Shown here: piece after piece, positions 50,943 to 60,031 of the stretch | Layout of the letters: the number at the start of each line of letters is the position of its first letter | Numbering within the stretch: the stretch's first letter is position 1 | DNA from: Pseudomonadota bacterium | GTDB lineage: Bacteria > Pseudomonadota > Gammaproteobacteria > Xanthomonadales > Rhodanobacteraceae | Reading direction: 5' to 3' | Assembly: GCA_023388255.1 (NCBI GenBank) | Contig: JAEWGO010000021.1 | Coordinates: 1-64,000 of the forward strand | Length of the DNA stretch: 64,000 bases | Notes under the pieces: model-generated | The model's input: only the letters and a program-made list of their open reading frames with translations | Database searches by the model: none | What the model was told of the DNA's origin: nothing | Program-made: the position numbers and the translations under genes

Positions 50943-53384
50943 ATGGCCTTGATCAGATCCACTCTGTGCGTATTGTTCGCCGCAACACTCCCGCTTGCGG
51001 GCATTGCCGCTGAATCCGCAGCTCCGAAGGCTTCCCATGAAGCCGCGGGTGTCACGCGCGGCGTGCATCGGACCAATGGCTTCTTCGATGTCTATCGCGA
51101 TACGGAAAAAGGCCGCGTGCTGCTCGGCGTGCACGAGTTCGACACGCCGTTCCTGCTGATTTCCTCGCTGCCGTGGGGGCTCGGTTCCAACGATGTCGGC
51201 CTCGACCGCGGCCAGAGCGGCGATTCGCATCTGGTCGAGTTCCGCCGCGTCGGCGCGCGCGTGCTGCTGGTCGAGGACAACACGAAATTCCGAGCCGTGT
51301 CGAGCAATCCCGACGAAGCGCTCAGCGTGCGCCAGGCGTTCGCCGAATCGGTGCTGTGGGCCGGCGACATCGTGGCCGAACGCAGCGGCGATGCCGGCGT
51401 GATCGTCGATGCAACGCCACTGCTGGTTTCCGATCGCCATGACATCGCGCGCCGGCTTGCCGACAGCAAGCAGGGCAAGTACGAGATCGACGACAAGCGC
51501 AGCGCGCCCTCGCTCGACGATGCGAAGACGTTTCCGGACAACACCGAACTTGAGGCCCTGCTGACATTCAAGGGGCCGGGGGATGGCGCGTTCGTCAAGG
51601 ATGTCGCGATGGACGCTGCGAGCCTGAGCGTGCGCCAGCATCTCAGTTTCGTGCGCCTGCCGCGCGCAGGCTTCACACCGCGTGCGTACCACCCGGCATC
51701 GGGAGCGCTCAGTGTCGGCTGGGTCGATTTCGCACAGCCGCTCGCATCGAGTATCGAGCGCCGCTTCCAGCCGCGCTTCCGCCTCGAAAAGGTCGACGAT
51801 TCCGGTCACGTGAAGAAGCCGATCGTGTTCTACCTTGATCGCGGCGCGCCGGAGCCGGTGCGCTCGGCCCTGCTCGAAGGCGCGAACTGGTGGAAGAGCG
51901 CATTCGAGAAAGCCGGCTTCAAGGACGCGTATCGCGTCGAACTGCTGCCCGCAGGCGTCGATCCGATGGACGTGCGCTACAGCCTGATCACCTGGGCGCA
52001 TCGTGCCACGCGCGGGTGGTCCTATGGCCAGCCGATCGTCGATCCGCGCACCGGCGAGATCATCCGCGGCAACGTCACACTCGGTTCGCAGCGCGTGCGC
52101 CAGGACATCCTGATCGCCGAAAGCCTGCTCGCACCCTACGACAAGGCCAACGCGGCGGAACTGAAGCAACAGGCCGAGCAGATGGCGCTAGCGCGCCTGC
52201 GCCAGCTCGGCGCGCATGAGGTCGGCCATGCGCTTGGCTTCGCGCACAACTTTGCCGCGAGCCGGCATGGCAACGGCTCGGTGATGGACTATCCGCATCC
52301 GTTGCTGAAGCTCGACGGCAAGGGTGCGCTCAGCATTGAGCAGGCCTACGGCGCAGGCGTGGGACCATGGGACGATTTCCTCGTCGCGCATGCCTATGCG
52401 CAGTTCGCGCCGAACGCGGAAGCCGCATCACTGGCGAAATTGCGCGCGGACATCGCGAAGGCCGGCTTCCGCTACATCAGCGATCCGGATTCGCGCAGCC
52501 CCGGCGATGCCGAACCGGATGGACTGTTGTGGGATTTCGGCCCGGACACGCTGGCTTCGTTCGACGAACTGCTCGCGTTGCGGCGCAAGGCGCTCGATCG
52601 TTTCTCGATCGGCGTGCTGCCGCCCGATCGCCAGAGCGGCGAAATCGAGGCGCGGCTCGTGCCGGTGTACCTGCTGCATCGCTACCAGACCGAAGCGGTC
52701 GCGCGCCTGCTTGGCGGTGCGAACTATGCGTACTCGGAAGCCGCCGACCGCCAGACCGGCTCGACGCGGGTACCGGCGCAAACGCAGCGTGCCGCGCTCG
52801 ACCGTCTCGTCGCGACACTCGGCGCGACGCAGCTGGCGCTGCCGGCGAACGTGCTCGATCTGGTCACGCCACCCGGCGCCGACTACGTGCGCAACCGCGA
52901 ATACTTCGAGACCAGGAACGCGCCGCTGTTCGATCCGTTCGCCGCGGTCGAAGCCGCAGCGGCGCAGACGACGCTGTTCCTGTTCGCTCCGCAGCGCCTG
53001 AATCGCCTCGCGTGGCAGCACGCGCGCGATGCGCAGCAGCCGGGCATTGCCGACGTGCTCGACGCAACGTTCCGCGGGACCTGGCAGCATGACGCGCCCG
53101 GCAAGGACATCCCTGCCGGCGACGCGGTGCAAGTCGCCGCGAACTGGGTCGTGCTGGATGCGCTGCTGAATGCGCTCGACGCCGGCGGACTGCACGCGCA
53201 GGTCGATGCCGACGTGCGCGCGTCGTTGCGGCAGTGGCAGACGTGGCTGGCGAAGAATCCCGGCAACGCCGCGATCGCCGCGAGCCGCGCCGAAGCGGCC
53301 ACGACGATCGGCAAATACCTCGCCGATCCGAAGTCGGTGAAGCTGCGGCCATTGCCGGCGATTCCGCCGGGTGCGCCGATCTGA
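50943..53384 (+). CDS. Zinc-dependent metalloprotease, DUF5117/DUF4953 type
   Basis: 813 aa. ATG at 50943 behind GGGGAAGAGG; signal peptide MALIRSTLCVLFAATLPLAGIAAE. An N-terminal DUF5117-like part (about 30-290) precedes a metzincin-like catalytic domain with HEVGHALGFAHN (H425, E426, H429, H435) and a Met-turn-like VMDYP. A long helical C-terminal part follows. Exported, presumably periplasmic. It is 82 bp after the alpha/beta hydrolase on the same strand, so the two secreted hydrolases may be co-expressed. Confidence 0.88.
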   Translation: MALIRSTLCVLFAATLPLAGIAAESAAPKASHEAAGVTRGVHRTNGFFDVYRDTEKGRVLLGVHEFDTPFLLISSLPWGLGSNDVGLDRGQSGDSHLVEFRRVGARVLLVEDNTKFRAVSSNPDEALSVRQAFAESVLWAGDIVAERSGDAGVIVDATPLLVSDRHDIARRLADSKQGKYEIDDKRSAPSLDDAKTFPDNTELEALLTFKGPGDGAFVKDVAMDAASLSVRQHLSFVRLPRAGFTPRAYHPASGALSVGWVDFAQPLASSIERRFQPRFRLEKVDDSGHVKKPIVFYLDRGAPEPVRSALLEGANWWKSAFEKAGFKDAYRVELLPAGVDPMDVRYSLITWAHRATRGWSYGQPIVDPRTGEIIRGNVTLGSQRVRQDILIAESLLAPYDKANAAELKQQAEQMALARLRQLGAHEVGHALGFAHNFAASRHGNGSVMDYPHPLLKLDGKGALSIEQAYGAGVGPWDDFLVAHAYAQFAPNAEAASLAKLRADIAKAGFRYISDPDSRSPGDAEPDGLLWDFGPDTLASFDELLALRRKALDRFSIGVLPPDRQSGEIEARLVPVYLLHRYQTEAVARLLGGANYAYSEAADRQTGSTRVPAQTQRAALDRLVATLGATQLALPANVLDLVTPPGADYVRNREYFETRNAPLFDPFAAVEAAAAQTTLFLFAPQRLNRLAWQHARDAQQPGIADVLDATFRGTWQHDAPGKDIPAGDAVQVAANWVVLDALLNALDAGGLHAQVDADVRASLRQWQTWLAKNPGNAAIAASRAEAATTIGKYLADPKSVKLRPLPAIPPGAPI

Positions 53385-53487
53385 GTTGGCGGCCATCCCC
53401 ATGACATGAAGGGGACGGGTCATTGCCGGGAAATTCCGGAAAAACTCGACTTTCTGCGGACCCGCGGCTAACCGGAACGCCGGAGCA

Positions 53488-53518
53488 GGGCTGCGAGGTG
53501 TGTCATCGCAGCCCTTCT
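53488..53518 (+). terminator. Possible terminator between convergent genes
   Basis: 9-bp perfect stem GGGCTGCGA/TCGCAGCCC (53488-53496, 53506-53514), 9-nt loop, followed by TTCT. Lies about 100 bp after the metalloprotease stop and 24 bp before the end of the converging gene. The T-run is weak. Confidence 0.45.
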
Positions 53519-53537
53519 GATTCGGTTCCGCTGCTAC

Positions 53538-53966
53538 TCACACGGACATGCACGAGATGTGAAGCAACCTCGAACATTCATCCTGCGTCATCGTATGTGA
53601 TTCGCTGGAGATCGGTACCCAATCGTATGAGCCGGGAGTACCTGCGTCTGGCGGCCCGCTTATCGGTGCGTCGGGGTGCTGCCAGCGATCAACCTCGGTA
53701 TGTTCTTCGTAGCCACCGTCGCCCCACGGAGTGAACCATTGGTTGGTCCTTCGGTCGCCGGGGTTGGGTGCTCCGTGTCCCGCCGCCAATGGCGATGCAG
53801 CGGCAGCATCGCCGATCGGGACTACGTGCGTGTACGACTCATTGTGAAGCACCACATCAGGAGCATTCCAAGGTTCCATCCTGGTATCGGATGATGCAGC
53901 GTATGCCGTCGCTGCGCTGCAACCCATGGCGATTGCAACAATAGAGCTCGCCAGCAGATTCATCAT
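53538..53966 (-). CDS. Small secreted protein of unknown function
   Basis: 142 aa. GGAGAACGG precedes tandem ATGs at 53966 and 53963; signal peptide MMNLLASSIVAIAMGCSAATAYA. The mature part is Pro-, Asp- and Trp-containing without repeats (WNAPDVVLHNESYTHVVP, NQWFTPWGDGGYEEH) and ends with two cysteines (DECSRLLHISCMSV) that could form a disulfide. GC content is lower than in neighbours. No family recognised. Confidence 0.65.
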   Translation of the reverse strand: MMNLLASSIVAIAMGCSAATAYAASSDTRMEPWNAPDVVLHNESYTHVVPIGDAAAASPLAAGHGAPNPGDRRTNQWFTPWGDGGYEEHTEVDRWQHPDAPISGPPDAGTPGSYDWVPISSESHTMTQDECSRLLHISCMSV

Positions 53967-54103
53967 CCGTTCTCCGTTCTCCGCGCGGATGCGCTCTGAA
54001 ACCCTGGCCGAAAGAACCTTTCAGATACCTGACAATCCATGCCGCAACATCCCAAGCTTGGCATCTGTCACGGATATATCATGGTTCAATCGGTGCTGCA
54101 GAC

Positions 54104-54985
54104 TCAGTGCAGGGCGGTCGATGCCGGGAGGTCGTTGCTCCCTTCAGAGAAAATCGCGTCGATATCATCCGCATCGAATACGTAGTGCCGGTTGCAGAAT
54201 TCGCAGGTGATGTCGATCGAGCCCTGCTCGGCTAGCACGGCGTCATTCTCGGCGCGGCCGAGCGAGCGCAGCATGTCGCCGACGCGCTCGCGCGAGCAGG
54301 TGCAGGCAAACATCAGCGGTTGCGCCAGCTGCAGGCGCACGCCTTCCTCGTGGAACAGGCGCCGCAGCACTTGTTCCGGTGGCAGGTCGAGCAGTTCGCC
54401 GTGCGTCAGCGTCGCGAGCAGGTGCTCGACACGATTCCAGCCGTCGGCGTCGCCGATCGTTGCGCCGCCGCTGGTGGCGACCTGCTGCAGCATGATGCCG
54501 CCGCAAGTCTGGTCCGTCGCCGCCAGCACGATGCGCGTCGGCAACTGTTCGGAGCGGTCGAAATAGCCCTCGAACGCATGCGCGAGGTCGGTATCCTCGA
54601 CCGGCACGAGTCCCTGATAGCGCGATTCGGTCACCGCGTTCTCGATCGTGATCGCAAGGCGTGCGCCGGGTTCGAGGCGCAGCTGGTCGGCTGGGGCGGT
54701 TTCGTCCCAGCGCGCGATGCCGCGCAGCTGTCCGTCGTGCGTGCATTCGGCAAACAGCAGGCGCAGTGCGCCACTCTCGCGCAAGTGGATCGACAGGCGG
54801 CCATCGAACTTGATCGCGCTGGTGAACAGCGCGCTTGCGGCGACTGTCCTTCCGAGCAGATCGGCGAGCGGGCCAGGATAGTCGCCGTTGGCGCGGATGC
54901 GTCGCCAGCTCTCGTCGAGACGCACGATCGCGCCGCGCACGCCGGCGTGTTCGAGCTGGAAGCGGTGGAGGAAATCGTCGGACAT
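54104..54985 (-). CDS. hslO: Redox-regulated chaperone Hsp33
   Basis: 293 aa, full length. The C-terminal zinc/redox switch has the signature C228-x-C230 and C261-x-x-C264 (FACTCSRERV, ITCEFCNRHY). Oxidation releases zinc and activates holdase function in the cytosol. Downstream of mfd on the same strand, 124 bp apart. Confidence 0.96.
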   Translation of the reverse strand: MSDDFLHRFQLEHAGVRGAIVRLDESWRRIRANGDYPGPLADLLGRTVAASALFTSAIKFDGRLSIHLRESGALRLLFAECTHDGQLRGIARWDETAPADQLRLEPGARLAITIENAVTESRYQGLVPVEDTDLAHAFEGYFDRSEQLPTRIVLAATDQTCGGIMLQQVATSGGATIGDADGWNRVEHLLATLTHGELLDLPPEQVLRRLFHEEGVRLQLAQPLMFACTCSRERVGDMLRSLGRAENDAVLAEQGSIDITCEFCNRHYVFDADDIDAIFSEGSNDLPASTALH

Positions 54986-55109
54986 CGTCGTTACTCGTCG
55001 GGCGCTCGCATGGGCGAAGGGCTTTCGCAGCAGCGGCTTGGTATGTGGGCGGATGCGGTGAACGCAATCCCGCGGGTCGCGGCATTTCCTTCTTCCAAAA
55101 CAGCTGAAC

Positions 55110-58100
55110 CTACGCCGCCTTGCGCGCGCCCAACATCAAGAGCAAGTCGTTCGCGGCGCGCAGGCGTTCGCTGGCGCCGTCCAGCGGCATCTTGAACTTC
55201 AGCTTGTCCTGGCCGTCGAGCGCGAACACGCGCGGCTGCGACTGGATCAGGCGGATCACGGTCATCGGTTCAACGGCCGGATTCGCGCGGAAGATCACGC
55301 GGCCGCCGTTGGCGCCGACGTCGAGCTTGCGGATGCCGAGCGGCGTTGCCGCGAGCTTCAGCGCGGTCACCGCGAACAGATGCTTGACCGGGTCCGGCAG
55401 CAGGCCGAAACGGTCGACCATCTCGATTTGCAGATCGCGCAGTTCGTCGTCGTTGCGCGCGCTGGCGATGCGCTTGTACAGGGTCAGGCGCGCGTTGACG
55501 TCGGGCAGATAATCGTCCGGGATCAAGGCGGGCAGGTGCAGCTCGACTTCGGTTTCGTGTTCGCTGGTCAGGTCGAAATCCGGCACCTTGCCCTGCTTGA
55601 GCGCGCGCACGGCGCGATCGAGCATCTCGGTATAGAGCGAGAAGCCGACCTCCTCGATCTGGCCGCTCTGTTCCTCGCCGAGCAGTTCGCCGGCGCCGCG
55701 GATTTCCAGGTCGTGCGTCGCCAGGGTGAAGCCGGCACCGAGTTCTTCCAGCGAGGCGAGTGCTTCGAGGCGTTTTTCGGCATCGGCGGTGATCGAACGG
55801 CCATCCGGGATGATCAGATAGGCGTAGGCGCGATGGTGCGAGCGGCCCACGCGGCCGCGCAACTGGTGCAACTGCGCAAGGCCGAAACGATCCGCGCGAT
55901 TGATGATGATCGTGTTCGCGCTCGGCACGTCGATGCCGGATTCGATGATCGTGGTCGCGACCAGCACGTTGAAGCGCTGGCGGTAGAAGTCGAGCATGAT
56001 CTGCTCGAGTTCCTTGTCGGGCATCTGGCCGTGCGCGAAGCGAATGCGCGCATCCGGCATCAGCTCGCCCAAGTCCCGCGCGGTCTTCTCGATCGTGTCG
56101 ACTTCGTTGTGCAGGAAATACACCTGGCCGCCGCGCGCGAGCTCGCGTTGCAGCGCCTCGCGGATCAGCGCCGGATCGTGCTGGCCGATGAAGGTCTTGA
56201 CCGCCATGCGATGAGCCGGCGGCGTGGCGATGATCGAGAGGTCGCGCAGGCCGGCCATCGCCATGTTCAGGGTGCGCGGGATCGGCGTCGCGGTCAGCGT
56301 GAGCAGGTCGACCTCGGCGCGCAGCTTCTTCAGCGCCTCCTTCTGACGCACGCCGAAACGCTGTTCCTCGTCGATGATGACGAGACCGAGATCCTTGAAC
56401 TTCACGTCCGACTGCAACAGCTTGTGCGTGCCGATCATCACGTCGACCTCGCCATCGGCGAGCTTCTTCAGCGCGGCGGTGATTTCCTTGGCTGACTTGA
56501 AGCGCGACAGCACTTCGACCCGGATCGGCCAGTCGGCGTAGCGGTCGCGGAAGTTCTGGTAGTGCTGTTGCGCGAGCAAGGTGGTCGGTGCAAGCACGGC
56601 GACCTGCTTGCCTCCGGTCGCGGCGACGAACGCGGCGCGCAACGCAACTTCGGTCTTGCCGAAGCCGACGTCGCCGCAGACGACGCGATCCATCGGCTTC
56701 GGCGCCGCGAGGTCGGCGATGACCGCGTCGATCGCGGTCGCCTGGTCAGGCGTTTCCTCGAACGGGAATGCAGCGGCGAACTGCTCGGTCATCTCGCGGT
56801 CGACCGGAATCGAGGTGCCTTGGCGCGCCTCGCGCTGGGCATAGATTGCGAGCAGTTCCGCGGCGACATCCCGCACCTTCTCCGCGGCTTTTTTCTTCGC
56901 GCGCTCCCATGCATCGCCACCGAGCGCGTGCAGCGGCGCAAGTTCCGGCGCGGTGCCGGAGTAGCGCGAGACCAGATGCAGTTGCGCGACCGGCACGTAG
57001 AGCTTGTCGCCCTTGGCGTATTCGATCGACAGGAACTCGGCGTTTTCGCCACCGACATCGAGCTTGAGCAACCCCTGGTAGCGGCCGACGCCGTGATCGA
57101 TGTGCACGATCGGTGAGCCGATGACGAGTTCCGACAGGTCGCGCAGCACGGCATCCGGATCGCGCGCGGCGCGTTTGCGGCGACGCGTCTGCTGCGCGCG
57201 TTCGCCGAGCAGCTCGCGCTCGGTGAGGACGGTCAGCGCAGGCGAGGTGAGCGCGAAGCCGGTTTCGAGTGGCGCGACGGTGATGCCGAAGTGAACCGCT
57301 TCGGTGGCTGTTGCTTTTTGCGCGTCATTCCGGGCTTTTGGTTCGTCATTCCGGCGAAGGCCGGAATCCATTGGTTTTCCCGTCGTCGAAGCAAATGGAT
57401 CCCGGCCTTCGCCGGGATGACGAAAACGGGGGGCTGTCGCGAATTCCTGCCACGACGCGACCGTCGCCGGCCGCAGATGCGCCGATGCGAGTTGTTCGAT
57501 CAGCGCTTCGCGTCGCCCGGCGGAATCGGCCGCGATCAGCACGCGACCGGGATAGGCGGAGACGAAGCGCTGCAGCGCGTCGCCGAACTCCTCACCCTTG
57601 CGACTCAGCGGCAGTTGCGGCGCGGGTTGCGTGCCGAGGTCGATCGCATGTTCGTTCGAGCCTTTGGCGACGATGTCGACGCGCAACTCGGTGTTCAGCC
57701 GTTCGCGCAACTGCTGCGGCGGCAGATACAGCTCGGTCGGCGGCAGGATCGGACGTTCGACGTCGTGCGCGCGCTGATCATGACGCTCTCCGGTCTGCGT
57801 CCAGAAGGCTTCGGCGGCGTCGAGCACGCCCTCGCCGAGAACGAACAGCGCTTCCTTCGACACGTAGTCGAATAGTGTTTCGGTCTTCTCGAAAAACAGC
57901 GGCAGGTAGTATTCGATGCCGGCCGGCGTGACACCTTCCTTGATGTCCTGGTACAGCGGGCAGCGGCGCGGGTCGATCGGGAAGCGCTCGCGCAGCGTAT
58001 TGCGGAATGCCTTCGCCGATTCATCGGTGAGCGGGAATTCGCGCGCCGGCAGCAGGCGCACGGAGTCGACCTTGTGGTCGGAGCGTTGCGTTTCCGGATC

Positions 58101-58694
58101 GAAGGTGCGGATCGAGTCGATCTCGTCGTCGAACAGTTCGATGCGGTAGGGCTCGGCGCTGCCCATCGCGAAGATGTCGAGCAGCGCGCCGCGCACGGCA
58201 AAGTCGCCCGGTTCCTGCACTTGCGGCACATTGCGGTAGCCGGAGGCTTCGAGGCGGCGCTGTTCGGCGGCGATGTCGAGCTTTTGCCCAAGTTCCAGCA
58301 CGAGTCCGGAACCGGCGACATAGCTGCGCGGCGCGAGCCGCTGCATCAGCGTCGCTACCGGCACCACCAGCACGCCGCGCTTCAATGACGGCAGGCGGTA
58401 CAGCGTGGCAATGCGCTGCGAAATGATGTCCGGATGCGGTGAGAAGAGGTCGTAGGGCAGGGTTTCCCAATCCGGGAACTGCAGCACTTCGAGATCGTCG
58501 CCGGCGAATACCGCCAGTTCCGCTTCCAGCGCGTGTGCCGCGTGCGTGTCGTGCGCGACCGCGACGACGACGCCGGCGTGCGCGCGGCCTGTTTCGGCCA
58601 GCGACAACGCGAGCGAAGCGCCATGCGGCGCGGACCAGTAGCGGCGCTGCTTCGGCGAACTCGGCAGCGTGGGCTTGAGCAAAGTGGAGGGCAT
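55110..58694 (-). CDS. mfd: Transcription-repair coupling factor Mfd carrying a repeat-derived insert
   Basis: 1194 aa if started at the ATG 58694 (MPSTLLKPTLPSS; an ATG 11 codons earlier also fits). UvrB-homology region at about 1-300, RNA-polymerase-interacting CarD-like domain at about 500-560 (GSPIVHIDHGVGRYQGL), SF2 translocase with Walker A GDVGFGKT (674-681) and DEEQ (775-778), C-terminal TRCF domain. It removes stalled RNA polymerase and recruits UvrA. Oddity: residues about 424-451 (RHPGEGRDPF...MDSGLRRNDE) are the translation of a GTCATTCC palindromic repeat and have no Mfd character. They sit in the linker before LLGERAQQTRRRKR, ahead of the polymerase-binding domain. The frame stays open. 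Confidence 0.95.
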   Translation of the reverse strand: MPSTLLKPTLPSSPKQRRYWSAPHGASLALSLAETGRAHAGVVVAVAHDTHAAHALEAELAVFAGDDLEVLQFPDWETLPYDLFSPHPDIISQRIATLYRLPSLKRGVLVVPVATLMQRLAPRSYVAGSGLVLELGQKLDIAAEQRRLEASGYRNVPQVQEPGDFAVRGALLDIFAMGSAEPYRIELFDDEIDSIRTFDPETQRSDHKVDSVRLLPAREFPLTDESAKAFRNTLRERFPIDPRRCPLYQDIKEGVTPAGIEYYLPLFFEKTETLFDYVSKEALFVLGEGVLDAAEAFWTQTGERHDQRAHDVERPILPPTELYLPPQQLRERLNTELRVDIVAKGSNEHAIDLGTQPAPQLPLSRKGEEFGDALQRFVSAYPGRVLIAADSAGRREALIEQLASAHLRPATVASWQEFATAPRFRHPGEGRDPFASTTGKPMDSGLRRNDEPKARNDAQKATATEAVHFGITVAPLETGFALTSPALTVLTERELLGERAQQTRRRKRAARDPDAVLRDLSELVIGSPIVHIDHGVGRYQGLLKLDVGGENAEFLSIEYAKGDKLYVPVAQLHLVSRYSGTAPELAPLHALGGDAWERAKKKAAEKVRDVAAELLAIYAQREARQGTSIPVDREMTEQFAAAFPFEETPDQATAIDAVIADLAAPKPMDRVVCGDVGFGKTEVALRAAFVAATGGKQVAVLAPTTLLAQQHYQNFRDRYADWPIRVEVLSRFKSAKEITAALKKLADGEVDVMIGTHKLLQSDVKFKDLGLVIIDEEQRFGVRQKEALKKLRAEVDLLTLTATPIPRTLNMAMAGLRDLSIIATPPAHRMAVKTFIGQHDPALIREALQRELARGGQVYFLHNEVDTIEKTARDLGELMPDARIRFAHGQMPDKELEQIMLDFYRQRFNVLVATTIIESGIDVPSANTIIINRADRFGLAQLHQLRGRVGRSHHRAYAYLIIPDGRSITADAEKRLEALASLEELGAGFTLATHDLEIRGAGELLGEEQSGQIEEVGFSLYTEMLDRAVRALKQGKVPDFDLTSEHETEVELHLPALIPDDYLPDVNARLTLYKRIASARNDDELRDLQIEMVDRFGLLPDPVKHLFAVTALKLAATPLGIRKLDVGANGGRVIFRANPAVEPMTVIRLIQSQPRVFALDGQDKLKFKMPLDGASERLRAANDLLLMLGARKAA
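57344..57422. repeat. GTCATTCC palindromic element inserted in frame in mfd
   Basis: Left arm 57344-57370 begins CGTCATTCCGGCGAAGGCCG, identical over 27 bp to the left arm of the element at 42494. The right arm, 57396-57422, is its near-complement. A further partial CGTCATTCCGGGC lies at 57323-57335. Read on the minus strand it is open and in phase with mfd. Confidence 0.9.
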
Positions 58695-58894
58695 CGTGTC
58701 CGGAAGCAAACGGAAGTGCCGCGGCATTGGAGCCTGAGCGGCGCGAGGGAGCGCAGTGTAGTGAGCGCCGTGCGGCGACGGTAGCCCGAAGGTCATGTAG
58801 GGTCTTTACCGGACGTTTACCAGTCCACCACAGAACGACCGTCATCGCACTCGGTCACAATACCCGTCCACGCAAAGTCAGGGAGACGGGCCGC

Positions 58895-60031
58895 ATGAAA
58901 TGCCCGCGATCATTGTTACGCGCGGCCTTGGCGGCGTTCGTGTTGTCCACGCTGCCGGCCTGCTCGCCTCAGCACGCGCCTCCAGCCCCCGCGCCGGTGC
59001 CGGTGACGGTGGTCAAGGCAGTTGCGCGCGACGTGCCGGTGCTTGCGGCCGCGGTCGGCAGCGTCGAGCCGATCAACAGCGTTTCGGTGACTTCGATGAT
59101 CGACGGCCAGTTGCTGTCGGTCGAGGTCAAGGACGGCGATTTCGTCGCTGCCAACCAGTTGCTGTTCCGCATCGATGCGCGCCCGGCGCAGGCGGCCTTG
59201 CGCCAGGCCGAGGCGACGCTGGCGAAGGACCAGGCTGCGCTCGACCAGGCGCAGTCGGAAGTGAAGCGCAACGCACCGGTCGCGGCCAAGGGCTATATAT
59301 CGGCCGACCAGATGGAGCAGTTGCGCACGAACCTCGAAGCCGCATCGGCCAGCATCAAGGTCGATCAAGCCAACATCGCGGCAGCGAAGGTCACGCTCGG
59401 CTACACCGACATCCGCGCGCCGTTGGCCGGCCGCATCGGCCGCATCCTGATCCAGCCGGGCAATCTGGTGAAGGCGAACGACACCAATGCGCTCGTCGTG
59501 ATCAACCAGATCGAGCCGATCTACGTCAATTTCGCGCTGCCGGGTTCGCTGCTGGGGCGCACCTTGGTCGCACAGAAGGGCGCGCCGCTGCATGTCGCAG
59601 CGACCATCGATGGCGTCGCCGTGCCGCTCGACGGCACGGTCGCCTTCGTCGACAACGCGGTCGACACGACTACGGGCACGATCCGGCTGCGTGCGCAGTT
59701 CGCGAATCCGGAGCACGTGCTGTGGCCAGGCCAGCTCGTCACGATCAGCCTGACGCTCGGGCATGATGCGAACGCCATCGTGCTGCCCGATCACGCGGTG
59801 CAGAACGGGCCGGACGGCAGCTTCGTGTTCGTCGTCAAGGCCGATCAGAGCGCAGAACAGCGCAAGGTCACGGTCACGCGCGTGGTCGCCGGGCAGGCGG
59901 TCGTCGCAAGCGGCCTCGCTGCCGGCGAAACAGTCGTGCTCGATGGCCAATCGCGCGTGGAGAACGGCGCCAAACTCAAGGTGACGGAGCCGGATGCGGC
60001 GACTGCGGCCGGCGCGGATTCGGGGTCGTGA
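58895..60031 (+). CDS. RND efflux periplasmic adaptor (MdtA-like lipoprotein)
   Basis: 378 aa. ATG at 58895 with GGGAG 10 bp upstream. Lipobox LPAC with C23, so it is anchored to the inner membrane. Lipoyl halves flank a coiled-coil hairpin (about 90-165, LRQAEATLAKDQAALDQAQSEV), followed by the beta-barrel (YTDIRAPLAGRIGRILIQPGNLV) and membrane-proximal domains. It links the RND pump to an outer-membrane channel. Its stop overlaps the permease start (GTGA), so the two are translated together. ACAATAC about 40 bp upstream may be a -10 box. Confidence 0.93.
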   Translation: MKCPRSLLRAALAAFVLSTLPACSPQHAPPAPAPVPVTVVKAVARDVPVLAAAVGSVEPINSVSVTSMIDGQLLSVEVKDGDFVAANQLLFRIDARPAQAALRQAEATLAKDQAALDQAQSEVKRNAPVAAKGYISADQMEQLRTNLEAASASIKVDQANIAAAKVTLGYTDIRAPLAGRIGRILIQPGNLVKANDTNALVVINQIEPIYVNFALPGSLLGRTLVAQKGAPLHVAATIDGVAVPLDGTVAFVDNAVDTTTGTIRLRAQFANPEHVLWPGQLVTISLTLGHDANAIVLPDHAVQNGPDGSFVFVVKADQSAEQRKVTVTRVVAGQAVVASGLAAGETVVLDGQSRVENGAKLKVTEPDAATAAGADSGS

